A DNA stretch of 60,514 nucleotides from Phycisphaerales bacterium (GTDB lineage Bacteria; Planctomycetota; Phycisphaerae; Phycisphaerales; UBA1924). The DNA lies in NCBI GenBank assembly GCA_017642965.1, contig JAEPOJ010000023.1, positions 1-60,514 of the forward strand. The letters run 5' to 3'. Positions 45,228 to 54,556 of this stretch are shown here, piece by piece. The position numbers were made by a program, and so were the translations under genes. The stretch's first letter is position 1. Every line of letters starts with the position of its first letter. Under the pieces are notes generated by a model. That model was not told the origin of the DNA and did not search any database. It saw only the letters and a list, made by a program, of their open reading frames with translations.

Positions 45228-47339
45228 ATGGATATCTCACTGCGTTGGCTCAATCAGTACCTCACCCCCGGCGATGTGACCGCAGATCAGGTCGATCACA
45301 TCATGACCCAAGCGGGGATGCCCATCGAAGAGCACAAGCCCGGGCTCGAAGGCGACACCATCCTCGATGTCGAGGTTACCAGCAACCGGGGCGACTGCCT
45401 CGGGCATGTCGGGATCGCGCGTGAGATCGCCGCAGCCCAGTACGCGGACAAGCCCCGCGTGCTGACCCTCCCTGAGATCAACCAATCGCCCCTCGGGCCC
45501 CCCATCGGCGACGAGCTGAAGCTCGAGAACCGCGTCCCGGATCGGTGCCCGCTCTTCACCGCCCGCCTGATCCGCAACGTGAAGATCGGCCCGTCCCCTG
45601 AGTGGTTGAAGCAGGCCATCGAGTCCTTCGGGCAGAAATCGATCAACAACGTCGTCGATGTCACGAACTACATCACCCTCGAGCTGGGCAACCCGTGCCA
45701 TGTGTTCGATTACGACAAGCTCGCGGGCGGCACACTGATCGTCCGCGAGGCTACGCCCGGCGAGAAGGTCAAGACCCTCTACGCGGGCGAGCACGAGCTC
45801 CGATCATCCGATCTCGTTGTCGCGGACGCCGAGCGCCCCCAATCCCTCGCGGGGATCATCGGCGGGCACGATTCACAAGTGGACGAAAGCACCACCACTG
45901 TCGTCTTCGAGATGGCGACCTGGGACACCGTCTCCGTTCGCAACACCGGGCGGCGCCTGCAGATCCGCACGGATGCTGCCTTCCGCTTCGAGCGTGGGAT
46001 CGACCCACGTTCCATCGACTTCGCGGCCCAACGTGCGGTCGCGCTCATCTGCGAAGTGTCCGGCGGGCAGCTCGCAGAGGGCGTCCTCTCGCAAGGCGCA
46101 CCCCTCCCCGAGGACAAAGCGATCTCGCTGCGTCCGGATCGCTGCGATCTCATGCTCGGGGTCACCACCGACCCCACCGAGATGGCCGACCTGCTCAACG
46201 CGCTGTCCTTCAAAACCACGATCGAATCCGACGGCACCCTCAAGTGCATCATCCCGCCCCATCGCTCGCACGATGTGACCCGCGAGATCGACCTGATCGA
46301 GGAAGTCGCCCGTGCACGCTCGCTGGGAGTGATCCCAGTGCAGGAGACCCTGCCCGTGCGGGCGCGCGAGCCGCAGACGAGCGAGCGGGCGATGAACACC
46401 ATCGCACGCGCTCTCACAGGGCTCGGGTTCTACGAAACCATCACCTTCTCGTTCACCTCCCACAAGAAGGGTGAGCTCTTCAAACGGGCCGGGACCGACC
46501 TGGTCGCGGTGGACGACGATCGACGCAAGGCCGAGCCCACCCTGCGTCCCAGCGTGCTGCTCGGGCTGCTCGCGACGCGCCACGCCAACCAGAGCGCCCG
46601 CACCTCAACGCCCGGCGGGATCCGCCTGTACGAGCACGCCCAGTGCTTCGCACAGAAAGAAGGCACCCGCGAGACACAGGAGCACCGCTCACTTGCGCTG
46701 CTCATCGACGTCCCGTTCGAAGGCAAAAAGGCCAAGCACGACGACATCCAGAGCGCCATCCGCGTGATGCGTGGCTCGATCGACACGATCGTGCAATCGG
46801 TATTCGGGCCCAACGCGACGACCATCGTCGAGCCCGCCAAGCCCGAGAGCGCCGGCTACAACCCCGACGCCTACGCCCGAATCAGCGTCAAACACGAGGA
46901 CTCCACCACCCTGATCGGTGGGTTCGGGCTGATCTCCGACGCGGCGCTCAAAGCCCACGAGCTGGACCAGCCCCTCGTCGGAGCCGAGCTCACCCTCGCC
47001 ACGCTCATCGATGCGTACCCACCCCGCTCGCACGCCGAGCTGCTCCCGCAGTTCCCCGGCATCGAGCGCGACCTGTCGCTGATCGTCCCTGAATCGACCC
47101 GTTGGAGTACCGTCGAGTCGCTCGCGGCCGAGCTCGCCCTGGACAAATGCGTCGGATGGGACCTCGTCGGGATCTTCCGCGGCAAGCAGCTGGGCGACGC
47201 CCGAAAGTCGGTCACCATCCGACTTCGGTTCCGCGACGACGAGCGGACCCTCCGCCATGAAGAGGTTGATCCACAGATCGAGCTGCTCACGAAGCGCGCG
47301 ATATCGGACCTTGGAGCCGAAATCAGAACCGCGGGTTGA
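45228..47339 (+). CDS. pheT: Phenylalanine-tRNA ligase beta subunit
   Basis: A 703-residue subunit of the (alpha-beta)2 synthetase charging tRNA-Phe. It opens with MDISLRWLNQYLTP; the B1 segment VTSNRGDCLGHVGIAREI follows directly after residue 50, so the EMAP II-like tRNA-binding insert (about 100 residues, normally near 40-150) is absent. The B3/B4 editing domain (INNVVDVTNYITLELGNPCH, then IIGGHDSQVDESTTTV), the B5 domain, the catalytic-like core and a C-terminal FDX-ACB domain (YPPRSHAELLPQFPGIERDL, then GVGWDLV-type segment) are present. pheS does not adjoin it in the window. Confidence 0.93.
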   Translation: MDISLRWLNQYLTPGDVTADQVDHIMTQAGMPIEEHKPGLEGDTILDVEVTSNRGDCLGHVGIAREIAAAQYADKPRVLTLPEINQSPLGPPIGDELKLENRVPDRCPLFTARLIRNVKIGPSPEWLKQAIESFGQKSINNVVDVTNYITLELGNPCHVFDYDKLAGGTLIVREATPGEKVKTLYAGEHELRSSDLVVADAERPQSLAGIIGGHDSQVDESTTTVVFEMATWDTVSVRNTGRRLQIRTDAAFRFERGIDPRSIDFAAQRAVALICEVSGGQLAEGVLSQGAPLPEDKAISLRPDRCDLMLGVTTDPTEMADLLNALSFKTTIESDGTLKCIIPPHRSHDVTREIDLIEEVARARSLGVIPVQETLPVRAREPQTSERAMNTIARALTGLGFYETITFSFTSHKKGELFKRAGTDLVAVDDDRRKAEPTLRPSVLLGLLATRHANQSARTSTPGGIRLYEHAQCFAQKEGTRETQEHRSLALLIDVPFEGKKAKHDDIQSAIRVMRGSIDTIVQSVFGPNATTIVEPAKPESAGYNPDAYARISVKHEDSTTLIGGFGLISDAALKAHELDQPLVGAELTLATLIDAYPPRSHAELLPQFPGIERDLSLIVPESTRWSTVESLAAELALDKCVGWDLVGIFRGKQLGDARKSVTIRLRFRDDERTLRHEEVDPQIELLTKRAISDLGAEIRTAG

Positions 47340-47629
47340 TCGAATCCGCGCGAACTTCCCGAGCGAAGCCAGCGTCTATAGATCGAATTCACCCCTCTCT
47401 GCAAGAAGCAAGGGGTTTCGCGAACGATGATCGCGGTTTCGGGCCTAAATCGCAACATTTCGCCAGCACCAGGCATAGAATCAAGGCCACAAATCCCATA
47501 GACAGCCGCATATTATAGGAATATGTTTGGCATATCAAGGCCCAAGATCTCCACCTCAGCGGGCCAGGATTCGTCCTGAAAGCTAGAATACAGACCGCTC
47601 AACGGAGTGCGTACATCATGGAGGAACAC

Positions 47630-48637
47630 ATGACATCGATGACCAGCGCCCCGTCGGCCACGACCGACACGACCCCCATCGCGGATGACACCGAGCGTGC
47701 CCGCGAACCCATGATCTGGGTCAACGGCCAGATGCTCCCCAAATCGCAGGCCGCCGTGTCGGTCTTCGATCATGGCCTGCTCTACGGCGACGGGATCTTC
47801 GAGGGGATCCGCGTCTACAACGGCAAGATCTTCAAGCTCGGTCAGCACATGGACCGCCTCTATCAGTGCGCCGACAAGATCTTCCTGGACATCGGCGTCT
47901 CCCGCGAGGAGATGATCGACATCCAGCGCAAGTGCGTCGAGGCCAACGGTATTAAGAACGGCTACATCCGCCTCGTGGTCACACGCGGCGAGGGCTCGCT
48001 CGGGCTCAACCCGTACCAGTGCCCCAAGGCAGGCGTGATCTGCATCGCCGACACCATCGCGCTCTTCACTCCCGAGATGTACGAATCGGGCATGCGGGTC
48101 GTGCTTGCACACCGCCCCAAGACACCCATCGCGTGCCTCGATCCTCGCATCAAGACCCTCAACTACCTCAACAACATCATGGCCAAGTGCGAGGCCATCC
48201 ACCTCAGCCAGAAGCTCGGGATCACCGACCCCAAGGATCAGCTCCTCGAGGTCATCATGCTCTCGACCGACGGCAAGGTCTCCGAGGGCTCGGGCGACAA
48301 CATCTTCGTCATCAAGGATGGCAAGATCTACACGCCCCCCAGCGATGTCGGCATCCTCGAGGGCATTACCCGACGCTTCGTCAAGGACGAGCTGTGCCCG
48401 ATGCTCGGCTACAGCGTGGAAGAGAAGCTCTTCGGCATCGAGGACGTCTACAACGCCGACGAGGTCTTCCTCACCGGCTCGGCTGCCGAGATGATCGCCG
48501 TGCGCGAGGTCCTCACCCACGATAACCTTGAGGTCACAGGGACCCACACGATCTCCGAGGGCGAGGGGCCGATCACCAACGCCCTGCGGACCAAGTTCCG
48601 CGAGATCGTCACCTCGGACAATGTGCCCGAAGACTGA
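47630..48637 (+). CDS. ilvE: Branched-chain amino acid aminotransferase
   Basis: A 335-residue class IV PLP aminotransferase that interconverts branched-chain amino acids and their 2-oxo acids. The core signature is VSVFDHGLLYGDGIFEGIRV; the PLP lysine is K175 in RIKTLNYLNNIMAKCEA; SEGSGDNIFVIKDG and FLTGSAAEMIAVREV follow. I prefer ATG 47630 over ATG 47618 because GGAGG sits five bases before it and overlaps the upstream ATG. About 20 extra N-terminal residues (Thr/Ala-rich) precede the family start at MIWVNGQ. An intrinsic terminator follows. Confidence 0.9.
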   Translation: MTSMTSAPSATTDTTPIADDTERAREPMIWVNGQMLPKSQAAVSVFDHGLLYGDGIFEGIRVYNGKIFKLGQHMDRLYQCADKIFLDIGVSREEMIDIQRKCVEANGIKNGYIRLVVTRGEGSLGLNPYQCPKAGVICIADTIALFTPEMYESGMRVVLAHRPKTPIACLDPRIKTLNYLNNIMAKCEAIHLSQKLGITDPKDQLLEVIMLSTDGKVSEGSGDNIFVIKDGKIYTPPSDVGILEGITRRFVKDELCPMLGYSVEEKLFGIEDVYNADEVFLTGSAAEMIAVREVLTHDNLEVTGTHTISEGEGPITNALRTKFREIVTSDNVPED

Positions 48638-48667
48638 TCAGGAATCCACGATCTTGTGAATCACACG

Positions 48668-48700
48668 CAACGCCCGCAACCCGCGGGCGTTGTTTGTTCT
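48668..48700 (+). terminator. Rho-independent terminator of ilvE
   Basis: Perfect ten-base arms (CAACGCCCGC at 48668-48677 and its complement at 48683-48692) close a five-base loop and run into TTTGTTCT. It starts 31 bases after the ilvE stop and ends five bases before the next gene's ATG. Confidence 0.88.
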
Positions 48701-48704
48701 AAAG

Positions 48705-49673
48705 ATGAGCATGCAACATACACACATGATCCCCATGATGATCGTCGCGGCCGGGCTCTCGCTCAGCGGGTGCGCCGGCTCCCAGATCGCGAAAACCCAG
48801 ACAAGCCAGGGACACTCGCCAGCACAAGATCAGGCTGCGGAGGCTGAGCAGCACGACGAGCACGCGCTGCACAACCTGCACGCGCTCACGCCCGAGCTCT
48901 ACTCTGCCGCCGAGCCCGTCGGCGACCCGGCATACGCCCAGCTCGCGGCCCTCGGGATCAAAACCGTCATCTCCGTGGATGGCGTCGCGCCCAACAAACA
49001 GCTCGCCCAGCGCTACGGCATCCGCGTCGTGCACATCCCCACCACGTACGACGGCATCAGCGACGAGCAGAGCCGCCAGCTCGCCCACGCGATGGCGACC
49101 ATGCCCCGCCCCATCTTCGTCAACTGCCACCACGGCAAGCACCGGGGCCCCGCCGCGATCTGCGTCGGCGCGATCGGCTCGGGCGACATCACCAACGCCC
49201 AGGCCATCGAGTTCATGAAGACCGCCAAGACCTCACCCAAGTACACCGGGCTCTGGAAGGCCGCCGAAACCGCCAGACCCATGAGCAAAGCCGAGCTCCA
49301 CGACGGTTCGATCGAGCTGGTCGAGGCGGCCGCCATCGAAGACTTTGTCGAGGGCATGGCCGAGCTGAGCCGCCTGAGCGACCTCATCAACGACTGCGCC
49401 GACTACGGCTTCAGCGCCCCCGAGAACCACCCGGACCTCGCGCCCATCTCACTCGCCGGCCAGATCCACAACCTCTTCCGTGAGATGGAAGACGACCAGA
49501 TCACCATCGACAACGGCCCGAACTTCTACAAGCTGCTGACCCACTCGCGCGACCTCGCGTCCCAGCTCGAAACCCAGATCGAGAACGACGACATCGACGG
49601 CGCGTACAACTCGCTGCAGCTGCTGATGGAAGCGTGCAGCGACTGCCACGACCAGTACGGGCGCAACGGCTGA
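48705..49673 (+). CDS. Lipoprotein fusing a phosphatase-like domain to a cytochrome c'-like domain
   Basis: A 322-residue protein. A hydrophobic leader ends in LSGC (Cys23), a good lipobox. A His/Gln-rich linker is followed by a dual-specificity-phosphatase-like domain (about 60-190): LGIKTVISVDGVAPNKQLAQ, RVVHIPTTYDGIS, and the P-loop CHHGKHR (C141 to R147, CX5R). The C-terminal third (about 200-322) is helical and ends with CSDCH (311-315), a c-type haem motif placed as in cytochrome c'. So a possible phosphatase and a haem domain share one envelope lipoprotein. The ATG at 48705 lies just past the ilvE terminator. Function unknown. Confidence 0.8.
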   Translation: MSMQHTHMIPMMIVAAGLSLSGCAGSQIAKTQTSQGHSPAQDQAAEAEQHDEHALHNLHALTPELYSAAEPVGDPAYAQLAALGIKTVISVDGVAPNKQLAQRYGIRVVHIPTTYDGISDEQSRQLAHAMATMPRPIFVNCHHGKHRGPAAICVGAIGSGDITNAQAIEFMKTAKTSPKYTGLWKAAETARPMSKAELHDGSIELVEAAAIEDFVEGMAELSRLSDLINDCADYGFSAPENHPDLAPISLAGQIHNLFREMEDDQITIDNGPNFYKLLTHSRDLASQLETQIENDDIDGAYNSLQLLMEACSDCHDQYGRNG

Positions 49674-51830
49674 TCAGAAATCGATGTTTTCTGGCGGGCG
49701 GCGTTTGCGGATGCGGATGTCGCTGAAGTAGGCCGTGCTCGCGTTGATACGGAAGGAACCCAGCCCGACCCGAATCTGGCTGGGTTCTTTTTCCGGCTTC
49801 CAGTTCGGGATCTCGCCGGTGCCGATGTGCACGCCGTTGATATAGCCCTCGACCTGATCGCCCATCACACGCAGGCGGATCCGGTACGTCCCGTCCTCGT
49901 TGGGCTCGGGCAGCTCGGCCTTGTAATCCTTGCCGGCGTAGTGCCAACCCATCGCACCGCTCGCCTCATTGGGACGCGCGGAGATGAATCGCATCTGATC
50001 CCAGCCGTCGGTTTTGCGGCTGCCACGGCAGAAGTTGATCCCCATCGACGTATTGTCGCCGGGGTTCCCGTCAAGCCGGACGCTCGCCTCCATCTCGTAC
50101 CAGTAGCCGGTGATCAGGTCCGCCACGAGCAGCTGCTCATCGCTGCGACCTTTCATGCGGGTTCGCACTGTGCGCTCGTCCACACGCTCCCAGCGACCGT
50201 CGTGCTGGATCCACCCGCTCATCTGCTCATCGAACGTCAGATCAATCCAGCCCGCGCGATCGTTGTAGGCGGACCGCCAGCGAAGCCCCTGCAGGCGATC
50301 ACGCAACGCATCTGTCGCCGCGTCATCGCCGATGGTCAGCAGGCGCTGGTATACCTGCTCCCAGACCTCGATCGCTTTGTCCAGCTCGCCCCGCTGCTCG
50401 TAGCCCACGGCGATCATCGCTTCAGGCCTCGTCTGCTCTACGCTCAGCGGCAGCGTAATCGCAACGAGGTTCAGGTCGTCGAAACGCATCCTGCGCCGCG
50501 CATTATCGCTGATGCCGTTCTCGCACGCGCGGATGTGGGCCGCGGTCTTCTGCACATCGCCGTTGTAGCGATACTCCATAAACGCGAGGATCGAGTGCTC
50601 GTAATCGAGATCATCATCGACACCGCTCGCGATCCGGAGCTCAAGAGATCGCATGACCGCCTCGATCGCTTCCTGCTCTTCCTCCCAGAACGCGTCTGCG
50701 TCACCGTAATCCACGCCGTAGTTCCACCAGACCCGCTCCAGGGTATAGAGCGACTGGAGCCCGATCCCTGACCCCGCCAGATCGGGGCGTGCACACCACA
50801 GGGCGAACTCCGCCCGCGAAGTCTCGTCGCCCCGCCACTTGTACTGCAGGATATGACGCATCGAATCGAACACCGGGTCGTAATCGATGCATGCCATGAT
50901 CGCACGCCCGAACCAGTCCCATCCCTCCGCACGCCATGTCGAGCCGCGCGGATAGACGCTCTTGAGCATGAAGTGCGACGCCTGCGGGCATGCGGGGTCC
51001 AGCTCGTACGCCTTGCGGAAGAACACCATCGCGTCGTCGAGGTGATCGTGAAAACCCTTGAACTCCTCATCACTCACGGTGTTCGCGTAGCCGCTCCCCC
51101 GCTTCTTCCACGCGATGCGTTCCTGATTGACGCCGTACACCATGTTGAGCGTCCACGGGTCCACGCGCTCTTGACGCTCGATGAACTCGATGAGCGGCTC
51201 ACGGAGCTTCAGGTCGTTCGAATCGATGAACGGACCGATGAACTTGTCGTACACGTAGATCCGTGTGGCCGTGTCCATCTCGATCGCACCGAGCATGTTC
51301 GCAAACCGCTCGAGCATGAACCGATCGTCTACCGCGGGATCCTCGAACTCGATGTTGTTGCGATAGTCGTACGCCGCCGCGGCGACCCTGATCGGTGAGT
51401 AGCCTTGCTCCTCCATCGCCAGGATATTCAGGCGCATCTGCTCCTGGATGGTCTCGTTCATCGGATCGGCACGCAGCGCGTGATAGATCGCGTTATGGCG
51501 GATGTACAGGTCTTCGTGATCGATCGTGAGCCCATCCCGAAAGCGGTCGTACAGCTCACGCTCGAGTTTGCCCCCGCCCAGGTAACCAACATAGCTGATG
51601 ACCTCAGGGAAACGCTCACGCACCTCCGCCTCGCTGAGCCCGAGCCGATCCCGATAGGACTGGATCACATAGCGCTGCTCGACCTCGCCACCGCGGGCCT
51701 TGAGCTCGGCGCTGGTCACAAACTCACCACGCGCGAGAAACGCCTCCAGCTCCGGAATATCTGGCACCGGATCGGCGAACAGGGATGAGCCAAGGAAACA
51801 CAGAACGAGGGCACAGAGATAATGCTTCAT
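49674..51830 (-). CDS. Large secreted helical-repeat protein with C-terminal jelly-roll
   Basis: A 718-residue protein: a signal peptide (MKHYLCALVLCFLGSSLFA), a long helical region with TPR-like spacing (about 100-520; e.g. AMVFFRKAYELDPACPQASH and ELDKAIEVWEQVYQRLL), and a C-terminal beta-sandwich (about 535-705; YWYEMEASVRLDGNPGDNTS, GDQVEGYINGVHIGTGEI and YFSDIRI) like LamG or DUF1080 domains. I start at ATG 51830; a TACACT box (51837-51842) lies six bases upstream. The function is unknown; carbohydrate binding or processing on the cell surface is a guess from the jelly-roll. The stop shares TGATCA with the convergent phosphatase-cytochrome gene. Confidence 0.75.
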   Translation of the reverse strand: MKHYLCALVLCFLGSSLFADPVPDIPELEAFLARGEFVTSAELKARGGEVEQRYVIQSYRDRLGLSEAEVRERFPEVISYVGYLGGGKLERELYDRFRDGLTIDHEDLYIRHNAIYHALRADPMNETIQEQMRLNILAMEEQGYSPIRVAAAAYDYRNNIEFEDPAVDDRFMLERFANMLGAIEMDTATRIYVYDKFIGPFIDSNDLKLREPLIEFIERQERVDPWTLNMVYGVNQERIAWKKRGSGYANTVSDEEFKGFHDHLDDAMVFFRKAYELDPACPQASHFMLKSVYPRGSTWRAEGWDWFGRAIMACIDYDPVFDSMRHILQYKWRGDETSRAEFALWCARPDLAGSGIGLQSLYTLERVWWNYGVDYGDADAFWEEEQEAIEAVMRSLELRIASGVDDDLDYEHSILAFMEYRYNGDVQKTAAHIRACENGISDNARRRMRFDDLNLVAITLPLSVEQTRPEAMIAVGYEQRGELDKAIEVWEQVYQRLLTIGDDAATDALRDRLQGLRWRSAYNDRAGWIDLTFDEQMSGWIQHDGRWERVDERTVRTRMKGRSDEQLLVADLITGYWYEMEASVRLDGNPGDNTSMGINFCRGSRKTDGWDQMRFISARPNEASGAMGWHYAGKDYKAELPEPNEDGTYRIRLRVMGDQVEGYINGVHIGTGEIPNWKPEKEPSQIRVGLGSFRINASTAYFSDIRIRKRRPPENIDF

Positions 51831-51836
51831 GCACCA

Positions 51837-51842
51837 AGTGTA
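51837..51842 (-). promoter_or_regulatory. -10 box of the secreted-protein gene (leaderless layout)
   Basis: TACACT on the minus strand ends six bases before the ATG at 51830, with no ribosome site between. Confidence 0.45.
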
Positions 51843-51870
51843 GTGGACATTGCGACCGATGCCTTCCGGA

Positions 51871-52962
51871 TCACCCATTCACGTTCATCAGCACCTTGAT
51901 CCCCTCCCCGGAGATCATGGTCTCGAACGCCCGCTCGAAGTCCTCGATCGGGAACTCGTGGGTCACGATGTCGTCGAGCTCGAGACGCCCGGAGAGCAGG
52001 AGCTTCTCCATCTGGTACCAGGTGTCCCACATCTTGCGGCCGTTGATGCCCAGCACCGTGCAGCCCTTGAAGATGATGTGCTTGTTGAAATCGAAATCCA
52101 CGCTCTTGGCGGGCAGCCCCAGCAGAGCCGCCGTGCCGCCGTTTCGCAGCGCCCGGAAGCCCTGGTCCATCGCGGCTGGTGCGCCGGACATCTCCAGCAG
52201 CACGTCGACCCCTTCGTAGGTTTCCTTGCGAACGCGTTCGATCCACGAATCATCGCGCGCGTCGAACGCGTCGGTTGCGCCGAGCTTCTTCGCCAGCTCC
52301 AACCTCGGAGGGTTGATGTCCGTGCAGTAGATCCGGCTTGCGCCCGCGGCACGCGCCACCGTGACCGCCATCAGCCCGATGATCCCCACGCCCGAGATCA
52401 GCACCGTCTTGGTGCTCACGCCGGCGGCCATCACCGTGTGCACCGCGTTGCCAAGCGGGTCGAGGATCGCCGCGTACTTGTCCGGGATGTCCGGATGCAC
52501 CGGCCAGACGTTGTCCTCGGGCACGACGATGTAGTCTGCGAAGCACCCATCGCGATCGATGCCGAAGATCGTCGTGTCGCTCGCGATGTGCGCGTTGCCG
52601 GTGCGTGAGTTGTAGTCGATGCCGTCCGTCAGGTGCCCCTCGGCGCTGACGCGCTGCCCGGGCTCGTACTTGGTCACCGCGGACCCGACCTTGTCGATCA
52701 CGCCCACGAACTCATGCCCGGTGATGATCCCGACGGGGATGCGGTTGGAGGCCCAGTCGTCCCACTCCCAGATGTGGCGGTCCGTGCCGCAGATCCCGAC
52801 CTTGGAGACGCGGATTCGCACCTCGCGGGCCCTGGGCTCAGGGACGGGTCGATCCTCTCGGAACGCGAGCCCGGCGCCGGCGTGGTGCTTGATCAGCGAG
52901 CGCATGGTCTCGCGGGTTGAGGCATCAGCGTTGGCGGTTTCGGGCGTGGGCATCGTGGTCAT
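51871..52962 (-). CDS. tdh: L-threonine 3-dehydrogenase lacking structural-zinc cysteines
   Basis: A 363-residue medium-chain dehydrogenase oxidising L-threonine to 2-amino-3-oxobutanoate with NAD+. Catalytic-zinc ligands C58 (GICGTDRHIWEWD), H83 and E84 (TGHEFVG) are present, as are ILDPLGNAVHT, the Rossmann loop SGVGIIGLMAV, LLEMSGAPAA and INGRKMWDTWYQM, all typical of TDH. The four structural-zinc cysteines of the family (C-x2-C-x2-C-x7-C) are replaced by D113, D116, S119 and A127 in GHLTDGIDYNSRTGNAHIAS. An extra 20-25 N-terminal residues precede the fold. No kbl (ligase) gene adjoins it. Another polyol dehydrogenase is possible but less likely. Confidence 0.85.
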   Translation of the reverse strand: MTTMPTPETANADASTRETMRSLIKHHAGAGLAFREDRPVPEPRAREVRIRVSKVGICGTDRHIWEWDDWASNRIPVGIITGHEFVGVIDKVGSAVTKYEPGQRVSAEGHLTDGIDYNSRTGNAHIASDTTIFGIDRDGCFADYIVVPEDNVWPVHPDIPDKYAAILDPLGNAVHTVMAAGVSTKTVLISGVGIIGLMAVTVARAAGASRIYCTDINPPRLELAKKLGATDAFDARDDSWIERVRKETYEGVDVLLEMSGAPAAMDQGFRALRNGGTAALLGLPAKSVDFDFNKHIIFKGCTVLGINGRKMWDTWYQMEKLLLSGRLELDDIVTHEFPIEDFERAFETMISGEGIKVLMNVNG

Positions 52963-53175
52963 AAACGGATCTCATGGGTGTGGAGCGGGGATCAGATCGC
53001 CAGATCGGGTGGGATGGGGAGGGATCGGCGTCTGATATTCTCCCTCGTGCACACTCCGGGATCAATGTTCCGCGTTCAGATCGAGACAGATCAAGGCCTT
53101 TCGTGCATCACACCGCCCGCCCGCACGTTGTGCAGCCATCTTGGTTTGGATCCGCACCCACCGCGTTCACCATCG

Positions 53176-53181
53176 TACAAT
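53176..53181 (+). promoter_or_regulatory. Possible -10 box of the second secretion cluster
   Basis: TACAAT, about 78 bases upstream of the gspF-like start, in an otherwise featureless 296-base gap. The same hexamer precedes the pseudopilin gene (54496-54501). No clear -35 box. Confidence 0.35.
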
Positions 53182-53258
53182 GATCGCGGAATCCGGGCGG
53201 TTTACCCGATAAACCCCGAACCGAGCAAGCGAACCAAGAGCCATACCTGATCCGACCC

Positions 53259-54461
53259 ATGAGCCGAGCCGCGAGCACATCCCGTTCCTTCTTCTACCTC
53301 GCGAACAAATCGAGCGGCGGCAAATCGATGGGCATCCGCAACGCACGCTCGGAACGCGCACTCGCCGAACTGCTCCGCAAGGACAAGCAGACACTCGTCC
53401 GCACGTGGAAGCTCCCGAACTGGGCAAGCAACGAGGTCGAGATGTCGCTCAAGGATCACGCGGCGTTCGACGCGCAGATCGCCCAGCTCGTCTCCCGCGG
53501 CGTCCCGCTCACCGATGCGCTGGAAGTCGCCGCGGGCGTGGTGTCCAAGCCAAACCGCGACCGGATCGACCGCTTGCGCCACCTGGTTTCGCAGGGTACG
53601 AGCTTCGCCGATGCGTGCAAGCAGGTCGGCAGCTTCGACACCGTCACCATCGCGACCTACCGGGCCGCCGAAAAAACGGGCGATCTCGCGGGCGCGTGCG
53701 AGTCGCTGGCCAAGAGCGCCCGCCGCCAGCTCGAGGTCTCGGGCAAGGCCGCGACGCTGATGATCTACCCCGCGATCGTCCTCACGCTCGCGCTGCTGGC
53801 GGCGCTCGTGATGATCATCGTCGTGGTGCCCATGATCGGCAACTCGCTGATCAAGGCGGGCCTCGACCTGCCCCTGATCACGCGCGTGCTCCTGAGCGTG
53901 GGCAACTTCCTGCAGGCCAACCTGATCCCGTTCCTCGGCGTCGGGCTCGCGCTGATCATCGGCGCGCTGCTTTTCCGCGATGGGCTCATCAAGATCGGCG
54001 TGAAGCTCACCCGGCGTGCACCGTTCGTCCGCGATGTCGTGATGGAGCAGGAGCTCACACGCTTCTTTGCCGTCATGTCCTCCATGTCGCGATCCGGCAT
54101 CCCCCTGGGCGATGCGCTCCAGGTCTCCAGCGGCGCGATCACGCACCCCGACCTCAACCGAGACCTGCAACGCATGCGCCTCCGCCTGATCGAGGGGGGC
54201 GTCTTCCGCAACCTCATCATGAAGGTCGGCACCCTCCCGGAATCCACACGCCGCCTGCTCGTCGCCGCCGATCAGGGCGGTGATCTTGAGGACGCGTTCA
54301 ACGCGCTGGCCCAGGATCACGCCGCCGAGGTCGACAAGAAAACCGCACGCCTCATGGCCGTGCTCGAGCCCCTGCTCATCGTCCTGCTGTTCCTGATCGT
54401 CGGCACGATCATCCTTTCGATCATGATGCCGATGTTCTCGATGGCCGGCGGGTCACTCTGA
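53259..54461 (+). CDS. GspF/PilC-type inner-membrane platform protein
   Basis: A 400-residue polytopic protein of the type II secretion F family. Two homologous cytoplasmic helical domains (FDAQIAQLVSRGVPLTDALE at about 70 and TRFFAVMSSMSRSGIPLGDA at about 268) flank the first membrane hairpin (MIYPAIVLTLALLAALVMII and LIPFLGVGLALIIGALLF), and a last helix ends the protein (LEPLLIVLLFLIVGTIILSI). It leads the plus-strand secretion-like cluster. The N-terminal 60 residues are variable and basic. Confidence 0.9.
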   Translation: MSRAASTSRSFFYLANKSSGGKSMGIRNARSERALAELLRKDKQTLVRTWKLPNWASNEVEMSLKDHAAFDAQIAQLVSRGVPLTDALEVAAGVVSKPNRDRIDRLRHLVSQGTSFADACKQVGSFDTVTIATYRAAEKTGDLAGACESLAKSARRQLEVSGKAATLMIYPAIVLTLALLAALVMIIVVVPMIGNSLIKAGLDLPLITRVLLSVGNFLQANLIPFLGVGLALIIGALLFRDGLIKIGVKLTRRAPFVRDVVMEQELTRFFAVMSSMSRSGIPLGDALQVSSGAITHPDLNRDLQRMRLRLIEGGVFRNLIMKVGTLPESTRRLLVAADQGGDLEDAFNALAQDHAAEVDKKTARLMAVLEPLLIVLLFLIVGTIILSIMMPMFSMAGGSL

Positions 54462-54556
54462 CCAGAACCAAACGAACCACCGCCCCCAGCGGCGGTACAA
54501 TGCAATAGACGAATCGCTCAAGCGTTGAATACGCAGTGCCTTACAGGAGAAAACGG

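Noticed and set aside
47340..47629. A tRNA or leader peptide in the pheT-ilvE gap
   Set aside because: No cloverleaf arms or T-loop consensus; only a weak 6-base stem with a long loop near 47389 and an AT-rich patch near 47510.
52978..53250. A 90-codon plus-strand frame before the GspF-like gene
   Set aside because: No ribosome site, no domain, and it crosses the likely promoter box at 53176.
53202..54320. A 372-codon minus-strand frame opposite the GspF-like gene
   Set aside because: The plus strand encodes a complete T2SS F-family protein; the minus translation is low-complexity.
54479..54496. A terminator after the GspF-like gene
   Set aside because: A six-base stem without a T run; it overlaps a TACAAT promoter-like box instead.
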